A stretch of DNA of 16,556 nucleotides, from contig NC_018235.1 of assembly GCF_000227135.1 (NCBI RefSeq), positions 317,814-334,369 of the forward strand, in the 5' to 3' direction. How positions within the stretch are numbered: position 1 is the first letter of the stretch; the number at the start of each line of letters is the position of its first letter. This DNA is from Leishmania donovani (lineage: Eukaryota > Euglenozoa > Kinetoplastea > Trypanosomatida > Trypanosomatidae). The notes under the pieces were generated by a model. It had not been told where the DNA came from. It did no database searches and was given only the letters and a program-made list of their open reading frames with translations. A program made the translations under genes and the position numbers. Positions 1 through 7,291 of the stretch are shown here, one piece after another.

Positions 1-1015
1 GTTAGTGCCACTCAGGGCCGCCCCTATCCGTGTTCGCCGCGCTGCTCAGAAGTGCCCCGGGTGATCTGTACAGACGGTATAAGTGGGCCGCAGCCAATGC
101 ACCAAGACGCACCGCACCGACGATGACGGCGGACGCGGTGTCCGGCCCCTACACCGACGCGCAAACGAACAGTTGAGGAGCCGCCTGCGTACAGCGGGCA
201 ACACAGCAAGCCCCCATGACAAGCCAGCATTGAGGTCACGGCCCCGCCGATGGCGCGCGTGCGGCGGCGCACCGAGCGGTGCCTTCGCGCATGTGCGCTG
301 ACTTTTCGCTTGTTTTTCTCTCGTCTGGTGGAACTGCGGTTAACCTTCATTTGGACGGCGCCTCCGTCCTCTCTGCTTTCCGCAAGTGCGCGATCTTCAC
401 ACCGTGACGCAGTCCACCGTGCGTTATCAAAGGCCCATTGCATAAAATGCGAGGGAAACCCCGCCGGCAGGCCGAGCCGTGATGGTGCACGCAATTCGCG
501 AAGTGGTAAAACTCGCGACTCTGGGAGGTGAGACAGAAGCTCGACAGTCAGGTGGATCCGCGCTACCGTTAGTACAGAGACGCAACGTGCTCGTGTATCT
601 GTGCATGGGCGCACAGCGTTGTGTTGGAAGACCGGTACTTACATGCAGTTTTGCAAGTTAGCGTGTCGGCGCGTATGCCACGCTGGCTTCTCTGTTATGT
701 GAAGCGGCTGACTCATGGAGCGCGCCTTTTTTCCTCATTTCCGGATCTGCTCGCTGACCTTTCATGCAGGTTAAAGACCCGTAGTCGCCTCGTCACGAGC
801 AGGCACAGGTGAGTGAGTGTACGCGTGGTTGTACGATGGATGCACGGGCCTCATCCTTTCATCGTCTTTGCTCCCCCTACCGCCCCCCTTCTCGTCAACC
901 TCGCCCCCACCCACCTACACACAAACATGTGCCACGCGCCCGCGCCGAAGCGGGCAGAGAGAAGAAAACCCGAAAATTAAAGAAGCCACGCATGACATCG
1001 CTGCTGCGAGTCTAC
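1..1015. other. Upstream intergenic region with no recognisable gene
   Basis: I see no convincing coding sequence here. The longest open frame is a minus-strand stretch across 24-614. Its product would be arginine- and cysteine-rich with no domain I recognise, as expected for a chance open frame in GC-rich DNA, and it runs against the only transcribed direction evident in the window. The region most likely holds the 3' UTR of an upstream gene plus intergenic sequence. A CT-rich stretch around 850-910 could be an additional processing signal. Bases 1-480 are less CT-biased than the other intergenic regions and could include a degenerate retroposon, which I could not identify. Confidence 0.5.
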
Positions 1016-1072
1016 GTCCCCTCTTTCCTCGCGCTACTTCCCTTCTCTCTCCCCGACATTACACTCACACAG
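1016..1072 (+). promoter_or_regulatory. Candidate polypyrimidine tract and spliced-leader acceptor for tuzin 1
   Basis: A CT-rich run (about 1016-1055) is followed by the first AG dinucleotide at 1071-1072, about 240 bases before the proposed tuzin start. In trypanosomatids this arrangement directs spliced-leader addition and polyadenylation of the upstream transcript. The exact AG is an inference; other AGs lie close by. Confidence 0.5.
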
Positions 1073-1158
1073 AGGTCTTGGTGGTGGTGGCGAAAGGGAG
1101 CGCGCACGACGGGTGGCGTCGAAGTCGAAGAGCTCCAAGAACAGCACGCGCACACCAT

Positions 1159-1191
1159 ATGTACGACCAGCTTGTAAAGGAGGGACCATAG
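1159..1191 (+). other. Upstream ORF of 10 codons in the tuzin 1 leader
   Basis: An ATG at 1159 opens a 10-residue frame (MYDQLVKEGP) that stops at 1189-1191, about 120 bases before the tuzin start at 1311. It would lie in the 5' UTR if the acceptor is at 1072, and it is the only ATG I found between 1073 and 1310. It could lower translation of the main frame. If splicing happens downstream of 1161 it is irrelevant. Confidence 0.35.
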
Positions 1192-1310
1192 CAAGCGGAC
1201 GCGGTGCATCTACGCGTCAGAGGTGGGCCGAACGCCGAGTCACTGGCGGACATACGAACGTCTTCTCCGCGAGTTCGCAGATCCTGCCACTCACACGCAC
1301 ACACCACAGC

Positions 1311-3125
1311 ATGTACTGGAGCATGCGGCGACTGCACAGCGTTGCCGTTGGCGGTGCAGCGCGTTGGCTGCGGAAGTGCGCTGCGGACGACTCTGCAGCA
1401 GCCGTGGCACCGCCCAATCCTACCCCTGAGGCGGTGCCCTCGTCGTCTGTCGATTCGGCCAGCATCATCCCTGGTGACTTTGCTTCTCTTACCGTGCGAG
1501 CGTACTTCAGGCAACCCCTTGTCGGCGTCGGTGTTCACCACTTCGCCGTCGGCCGAATCAAGGAGCAGCTGTCGCACGACGAGTACATCGTGGACATGGA
1601 GGAGGTTCACCTGTCCCCGATTGCCGATGTGAGCACGCGAGTGTACGTTCGAGTCGGTCGCACGGCGACGAACGAAGACCGCATCGCGGGCGGCATTGTC
1701 GGACGCGTGAACAGCAATGGTACTCTCGGCGTCCTAATGGACAACAACAGTTTTGAGGCACAGGTGTCGCAGGACGACGTGATTCTGGTGGAGGGGCGCT
1801 CCCGCTTCACGCGGGAGAAAGGATACAAAGACATGATGGAGTGGTTTCGAAGCGCCGGTGTGCACCGCCGCGCTGATCGCGAGCGGTTGTGCTTCTTGCT
1901 CTACCAGCGGGGCTGGCGTGTCGACAAACTATACCTGCTGGAGCCGAGCGACGTTCACTGCATGCAGTACTTGAGGAAGTCGGTGAGACAGATGGTGCTG
2001 GAGAAGGCGGAGTGGCAGCGCGACCACCACGCAGAGATGCGCGCGCTGCTGCGCGAGAGGGTGAAGGAGCGCGCGAGGCGCTACTTCATTCAGAAGTACA
2101 GCGGCTTCGTCAGTGCGAACTGGGCCGGGCTCGGCGTCCTGTCCGTGTTCCTCTGGAACTACAAACGCTTCAGGCGTCAGCAGCGCTCGTTTCAGGTGAA
2201 GCATGCCGTCAACACGCTCACCCACACAGACCACAGGCGCTCGAGCAGCCCGGCGGTGCCGCAGCAGTTCGTGGAGCGCGCGGCGGAGGAGAGATGGACA
2301 CGCCAAATGCTCCGCCGGCTGAACAACACCCACCCGCGCATCGCCGTGGTGACGGGGTTCCGCGGGTGCGGCAAGAGCTCGCTGCTGCGCTCGGCGGTGC
2401 GCAAGGAGCACAAACCCGCTCTCTTTGTCGAGGTGCGCGGGGTCGAGGACACGCTCACCTGCATCGTGAAGGCGATGAAGGTGCCGAATCTCGAGTCGTG
2501 CGGGGACTACCTGGAGTTCATTACAGATACCTTTACCAAGGCAGCGAAGATCAACGGTGAGCCACCCATCTTGGTTGTCACGCTGCGAGAGGGAAGCGAG
2601 TTGTCGCGGGTGTACAACGAGTCCGTCGCACTCGCTTGTGATCGCCGGCTATGCCACCTCGTTTATGAGGTGGCCTTGGAGTCACTGTCGATTCCGAATG
2701 TGCTTCTGCCACGGCTCGATTTCTACTCGGTGCCGAACTTCAACGTTCGGCAGGCGCTCCAGTACACCGAACACACGGTGGACGCGGTGGCGATGCAGCA
2801 CTTCATTGAAACGATGGGGACGAACAGCAACGACATTGACGAACTGCTGGCGGCCATTCTGCACCGCAAGGTCTCGATAGCGGAGTACACCGAGCAGAAG
2901 CTGCGGAGGGCGATGCGGCAGGTCGAGACCGCTTGGGCCGGCTCCGAGAAGCTGAGGGCTGCACTGAAGAAGCTGGCTGAGGCGGACTGCTACGTCGGAC
3001 AGGAGAATGGCACCGACGCGCTGCGCGATCCGGCGCTGAAGGAGATGGTTTTGTACGACCCTGTGAGCGATCGATGGGTTTTTACCCACAAGGTCTACCA
3101 CACCGCAGCGCGCTGCTGTCTATAG
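1311..3125 (+). CDS. Tuzin-family membrane protein with P-loop (tuzin 1, intact)
   Basis: This 604-aa protein is homologous along its length to the one at 4406-6313. The first in-frame ATG is at 1311; the frame is open further upstream but has no ATG there. A second ATG at 1323 is an alternative start. The N-terminus is arginine-rich without acidic residues for about 24 residues, like a mitochondrial presequence. Next come a beta-rich region with GRVNSNGTLGVLMDN (131-145), a SAM-like helical segment (about 175-235, from MMEWFRSAG to LEKAEW), a charged helix (about 231-262), one transmembrane segment (about 265-283) and a P-loop GFRGCGKS (349-356). The strand PILVVTLREG (419-428) sits where a Walker B would be but lacks its aspartate. 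The C-terminus ends HTAARCCL. Tuzins occur with amastins in trypanosomatids and their function is unknown. ATP binding, SAM and targeting are inferences. Confidence 0.88.
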   Translation: MYWSMRRLHSVAVGGAARWLRKCAADDSAAAVAPPNPTPEAVPSSSVDSASIIPGDFASLTVRAYFRQPLVGVGVHHFAVGRIKEQLSHDEYIVDMEEVHLSPIADVSTRVYVRVGRTATNEDRIAGGIVGRVNSNGTLGVLMDNNSFEAQVSQDDVILVEGRSRFTREKGYKDMMEWFRSAGVHRRADRERLCFLLYQRGWRVDKLYLLEPSDVHCMQYLRKSVRQMVLEKAEWQRDHHAEMRALLRERVKERARRYFIQKYSGFVSANWAGLGVLSVFLWNYKRFRRQQRSFQVKHAVNTLTHTDHRRSSSPAVPQQFVERAAEERWTRQMLRRLNNTHPRIAVVTGFRGCGKSSLLRSAVRKEHKPALFVEVRGVEDTLTCIVKAMKVPNLESCGDYLEFITDTFTKAAKINGEPPILVVTLREGSELSRVYNESVALACDRRLCHLVYEVALESLSIPNVLLPRLDFYSVPNFNVRQALQYTEHTVDAVAMQHFIETMGTNSNDIDELLAAILHRKVSIAEYTEQKLRRAMRQVETAWAGSEKLRAALKKLAEADCYVGQENGTDALRDPALKEMVLYDPVSDRWVFTHKVYHTAARCCL

Positions 3126-4262
3126 TCCTCCGCAGAGCCGAGACACGACGCTGTTGATGTGTCAAACGCGATGGGCGCCACATCCATTCACGCGCTCAAC
3201 GAAAAGCCACCTAAAACGGAGGAGGACATGACGATCAGCGCAGAAGGATGGAAGACGATGCGGGGCGCTGACCGTGCAGGCGACCCCCCCTCGCGTACCT
3301 CTCCATTGTGCCGCACCGCACACCCTCTTTGCTTTTCGGCATGCTCCTCGCCTGCCTGCCCGGCCACGTGTACCGTGCTCGCATCGCTATGTGCCAGGAA
3401 CTTATCTGCGATGCTGTGCGGAGTTGGGGGAGGGGGGCGTTTGGACAAGAATGAGGCAGGAGGGGCTGCTGCGCTGGCAGGCCGTGATGAGACGTTCTTC
3501 TTGCCTCCTCCAGTCGCCCGTCACCACGTGTGTGCGTGTGCACGGCGTGCTCTCACACCTACTGTAACACCCCTTCAGCCCCTCTCGCCCACCCATCTAC
3601 CCCCGCTTGAGTCTTGCCAGGGGGTGGGTGTGCGCAGCGCGTCACGTTGACGTTAAGGGCAGGGGCTTGGAGGTGGGCGTCGAGGCAGAAGGGTACGTCC
3701 TCGGCGCAGGCTGCCTTTGTCTTCGTCGTCATTCAGCTCCCCTCTTCCTCCCCTCCCCCCACGCGTCACTGCTGTCTCCACTCGACACTATCCTCCCTCC
3801 CTCTCTGTCCTTCTCGCCACCCTTTTCTTCGATCACTTTTATCACGCCTTCCCTCTGTGTGCACACACGCGCGCTGCGTTCTCGGTACTCCCTCCCTCCC
3901 CCCTCTCCACATCCGCCCTGCCCTGCCCCCTTCACGCCGCGCGTGGAACGTGCATGGCGCGCCCCTCAGCGTGCGTCTCACGTTTTTTTTGCTTCGGTGC
4001 ATTTGTTGCGGAAAGTAGCGCCGTGCTATAGACGAAGCACACTGTGGAAGGAAGCGCCTATATGCATGTGTGTACATATATATACACGGCGCCTAAACCG
4101 GAAACGCCAACGAGGTCGAACCCATCCATCGCTGTCGCCACTACTGCTTTATTCTACTCGTGCATGCGTGTCTGCGGCAGAGCTGCGGATGCGAAGGAGT
4201 AGTGCAGCTCGCACCGCCCCCCTCCCCACTCACTCGCTCGCAGAGGTGCGCACGCCTTGGTA
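3126..4262. other. Intergenic region between the two intact tuzins (3' UTR and processing signals)
   Basis: No gene is supported in this stretch. It should hold the 3' UTR of tuzin 1 and the signals that process the tuzin 2 transcript. A long CT-rich tract lies at about 3716-3930 with several AGs, and a short TATATA-type AT run lies near 4075-4086. Open frames on both strands here have low-complexity translations (Ser/Pro/Arg-rich) and no recognisable domain. Confidence 0.6.
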
Positions 4263-4330
4263 CCGTCCTCTTCCTGTATTCTCTCCCTCCGCCTCGGACT
4301 CTCCGTCGTTGCAACTTCGTGTCCGGCAAG
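4263..4330 (+). promoter_or_regulatory. Candidate polypyrimidine tract and spliced-leader acceptor for tuzin 2
   Basis: A pyrimidine-rich run (about 4263-4310) is followed by the first AG at 4329-4330. The resulting leader of about 75 bases contains no ATG before the proposed tuzin start at 4406, which supports that start. The longer CT-rich region at 3716-3930 is an alternative processing site. Confidence 0.5.
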
Positions 4331-4405
4331 CTAAGAAAGACGAGTGCAGCCGCTCGGGGCGTTTGCGCTTCAATCGTCATCATTGCGGTCGAATACCGTG
4401 CCGCT

Positions 4406-6313
4406 ATGTTGAGCCAGCCAACGCGTCGCTGCCTGTTCACGGCGGTGTCCTCGGTGTCGAGCACCACTGCCGCCTCCTCTTCGGGCGGCGTGTCGCGCGA
4501 GCTGGATGCGTCGGCGGTGAGGCGGTCGGCCTTTGCCCAGCCGGGGCTGGAGGGACTGCGCATCGCTGCGTACGCGCCTACTGAGCCAGGCGTGCCGTCG
4601 TCGCAGCGCCGGCTTCCCGTGGCTATTGGTCACGTCGTCGCGCAGCTGTCGTCCCTTGTGTTCGCAGTAGACTTCGATGACAGACTACCACCGCCCGCCG
4701 TGTCGCTGGGATCACGCGTCTACGTGGCCTACGAGCGGGAGGATGTGGACCCGATTTCGCAGCAGGGCGATGGAGGCGTGGGTGGTGCACCGAGTCGCGT
4801 CTTCCTGGTGGGCGGCCTCGTCGTGCGAGTGAACCCTAATGGCACCTTGGGTGTCCTGCTGGACCACAACAAGGTAGATCTGGCGGTCCCGCCGGAAAAG
4901 ATAGCCGTGACGGAGGGCGTGTGCAAGTTCCTCAATCATCCCAAGTACCTGCGGGTTGTGGAGTGGGTGCGCTCCGCCGGTCTCTCGGAGACGGACGACG
5001 TGGAGAGCACCGCGTGCATCCTGTACCACCGCGGCTGGCGGGCGGAGCGTCTGTACCTGCTCGAGGCTTCTGACATCCGCAGCATGACGCACCTGTCCCA
5101 GTCCGCCCGCATGTCGCTCATGGAGAAGGCAGAGTGGCAGCGCGATCACCACCGTCAGATGCGCAACATTCACAGGGAGCGTGTGAAGGAGCGGGACCGA
5201 CGGTACATGTCGGCCAAGTACGCCGGCATCCTCTCCGCCAGCGTCGCCTTCTGCGGTGCCTTTTCGCTCTTTGGGTGGAACTACAGGAACTACCTGACGC
5301 ACCAGCGCTCCTACCAGATGCGTTTCGCGGTGAAGACGCTCTGCAAGAAGGTGCCTCCGGGAAGCGCAGCCACCATCGGCGCGCCGCCAGCAGCGACGGG
5401 TGTGGAGACATCGATGTCGTCGTCTGCGGCGCATCGCATGTCGAAGCACGTTAGTCGGGTGGTGCAGGAGCGCTGGATTCGACAGGTGTTTCACCGACTC
5501 GATACAGCGCACCCTCGTATCGTGGTTATCACCGGGTACTTTGGGTGCGGGAAGAGCTCGCTGTGCTGCACTGCCATTCACGATGAAGGCATGGCCGGCG
5601 TCTTCGTGGATGTGCGCAACAAGGAGGACACGCTGCGCAGCGTCATCAAGGCACTTGGTGTGCCGCACGTCGAGGCCTGCGGCGACCCCCTCGACTTCAT
5701 CTCGGAAGCATGTTACAAGGCCAAGTCCATCACGAATGGAAAGGCGCCCGTGATTGTGCTGAAGCTGCGTGAGGGGAATAGCCTGACGCGTGTGTACAAC
5801 GAGGCGCTGACGCTGGCGTGCGATCGCCGCGCGTGCCACATCGTGGTTGAGCTGCCGCTCGAGTCGCTGACCACGACTAACACGTTGCTGCCGCGGTTGG
5901 ATTTTTACACGGTCCCCAACTTCAGCCGCTCGCAGGCGTACGAGTACATTCAACATCGCCTCGACGCTCTCGGCATGGAGGTGTTTCTGGACACCGTGGG
6001 CACGAACAGCAACGACTTGGATGAGCTGCTTGCTGCCGCTCATCAGCACCGTGTATCGGCGACAGAGTACACGAACCAGAAGCTTCTCAAGGCGATGCGC
6101 CGGCTGCAGACGGCGTGGGGCGATGACGCGCAGCTCAAGGCGGCCGTGAAGCGTCTGGCGCAGTTGCCATACGATGAAGGCCAACACGAGGGCCTTGACG
6201 ACAGCAGTCTCAGCCACCCATCGCTGCGCGATGTGATCTTCTACAATTCTGTGCAGGATGTTTGGCTCTTCAAGAACCAAGTGCTGCACACCGCCGCCTC
6301 CTGCTTGCTATGA
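4406..6313 (+). CDS. Tuzin-family membrane protein with P-loop (tuzin 2, intact)
   Basis: This is a 635-aa paralogue of the upstream tuzin. ATG 4406 is the first in-frame ATG after the likely splice acceptor; upstream extension has no ATG. The order is the same: an N-terminus with arginines and many Ser/Thr/Ala (MLSQPTRRCLFTAVSS), like a mitochondrial presequence; a beta-rich region containing VRVNPNGTLGVLLDHN (140-155); a SAM-like segment (about 184-244) with RGWRAERLYLLEASD; a charged helix; a transmembrane segment (about 274-292); a P-loop GYFGCGKS (377-384); PVIVLKLREG (448-457) at the Walker B position without an aspartate; then VYNEALTLACDRR and GTNSNDLDELLAA blocks shared with tuzin 1. 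The end, HTAASCLL, also matches. Differences cluster in the linker between the transmembrane segment and the P-loop. The family assignment is strong; biochemical activity is unproven. Confidence 0.9.
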   Translation: MLSQPTRRCLFTAVSSVSSTTAASSSGGVSRELDASAVRRSAFAQPGLEGLRIAAYAPTEPGVPSSQRRLPVAIGHVVAQLSSLVFAVDFDDRLPPPAVSLGSRVYVAYEREDVDPISQQGDGGVGGAPSRVFLVGGLVVRVNPNGTLGVLLDHNKVDLAVPPEKIAVTEGVCKFLNHPKYLRVVEWVRSAGLSETDDVESTACILYHRGWRAERLYLLEASDIRSMTHLSQSARMSLMEKAEWQRDHHRQMRNIHRERVKERDRRYMSAKYAGILSASVAFCGAFSLFGWNYRNYLTHQRSYQMRFAVKTLCKKVPPGSAATIGAPPAATGVETSMSSSAAHRMSKHVSRVVQERWIRQVFHRLDTAHPRIVVITGYFGCGKSSLCCTAIHDEGMAGVFVDVRNKEDTLRSVIKALGVPHVEACGDPLDFISEACYKAKSITNGKAPVIVLKLREGNSLTRVYNEALTLACDRRACHIVVELPLESLTTTNTLLPRLDFYTVPNFSRSQAYEYIQHRLDALGMEVFLDTVGTNSNDLDELLAAAHQHRVSATEYTNQKLLKAMRRLQTAWGDDAQLKAAVKRLAQLPYDEGQHEGLDDSSLSHPSLRDVIFYNSVQDVWLFKNQVLHTAASCLL

Positions 6314-6698
6314 GGCGGCTCAACACGGCGCGGACGAGAAAGCGGCGGCAGGCATCTCTGTGCACGTGCTCTGCGGGCCGTCGCTGACGTACTACTCCGG
6401 GGCAGGGGGGGGAGGGAAGTAAGCAGAGCCGTGCAATGCATGGCTCATGGGTGCCCTCTCCGTGCACCGGCATTACTCAGACCGCCTGGTGGGGCAGCAG
6501 GCATCGAGCTAGTAGCTGGGCGGTGCTGCTGCCGTCGCGCCCGACACTTTGGGGATGGTCGAGGACGAGCGCAGCGTCAGCAGGCGAGAAAGAAAATAGT
6601 GAGAGACCGAGATAAACGAGTCAGCGGCAGCGCGTAACCTCCCACGCACACCGTCTTCGTGACGCGTGTCAGGGGCCTCTTACCTACTGGTGTATGTA

Positions 6699-6778
6699 TG
6701 CCTTCTCGCTTTCACTACCACCTTTGCCCTCGCCCTTGCTCTTCCCTCCGCACCCCCGCCTCTCGGGTCGGCTGCCAG
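6699..6778 (+). promoter_or_regulatory. Candidate polypyrimidine tract and acceptor upstream of the tuzin remnant
   Basis: A CT-rich run across about 6699-6770 has its first clear AG at 6777-6778. A second, nearer candidate is the short pyrimidine run before the AG at 7214-7215. If either is used, the degenerate tuzin copy at 7292 would still be made as a capped transcript. Confidence 0.35.
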
Positions 6779-6951
6779 CACGCCTCCACTTTCGGTTTCG
6801 TCACAGCGGTGCTCTCTCGCTTTCATCTCTTTGTGGATGGAGGCGCGTGCGGGGACTGGTGCGGGCCTCTCCCCTCCTCCGCATAGAGTAAACTCACCCA
6901 TGCACGTACGTGCGCGCGCGCGAAGACAGCAGGCAGCACGGCGGTCCATTG

Positions 6952-6953
<2 letters not shown>

Positions 6954-6984
<31 letters not shown>
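6954..6984. repeat. GT dinucleotide microsatellite
   Basis: This is an uninterrupted alternation of G and T for 31 bases. Such runs are common in Leishmania intergenic DNA, often vary in length between isolates, and can adopt Z-DNA-like structure. Confidence 0.95.
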
Positions 6985-6986
<2 letters not shown>

Positions 6987-7291
6987 GGTTTCTGAAGCGA
7001 GGCCGCTGCGTTGCTGCGGAAAAGGCTCAACCGCACGAGCAAGGAAGAAGAAGGAAGCAGCGAAGGGGATGCGGAGTCACCTACAGCACCGTTCGCGCTG
7101 CTGACACCGCGCACACCCCACCCCGCACACACACACGCACGCACACGCGTGCCTGCGCAGAGAGGTGCGTTCTTGAATGTGTGGAATGGTCGATTCCTCT
7201 TGCTTCTGCACACAGCCATCTTGATCTCGAGCGCGCAAGAGCGCCACTTTCACGACACAGAGCACAAAGGCGGTCCGCTCTATAGCAGTCA

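Larger units (their letters stand above)
6314..7291. other. Intergenic region downstream of tuzin 2
   Basis: I see no gene here. It contains the expected 3' UTR, a purine-rich patch near 6580-6620, a CT-rich tract around 6699-6770, a long GT run at 6954-6984 and a CA-rich stretch near 7121-7148. Open frames on both strands read as low-complexity sequence caused by these runs. Confidence 0.6.

Noticed and set aside
24..614. Long minus-strand open frame (196 codons)
   Set aside because: Arg- and Cys-rich translation with no domain, antisense to the only gene direction in the window, and typical of chance open frames in GC-rich DNA.
1113..1310. Extension of tuzin 1 upstream of ATG 1311
   Set aside because: The frame is open but only GTG is available, which is not expected as a nuclear start in trypanosomatids, and it would take in the 5' leader.
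4160..4405. Extension of tuzin 2 upstream of ATG 4406
   Set aside because: There is no ATG in the extension, and it crosses the polypyrimidine tract and splice acceptor.
4712..6289. 525-codon minus-strand open frame opposite tuzin 2
   Set aside because: It is a shadow of the tuzin 2 coding frame produced by GC-rich third positions. The translation is His/Arg/Leu-rich with no recognisable domain, and the sense frame has clear paralogy.
6954..6984. GT run as an origin or telomere-like element
   Set aside because: Plain dinucleotide repeats are common in Leishmania intergenic DNA, and no TTAGGG-type repeats are present.
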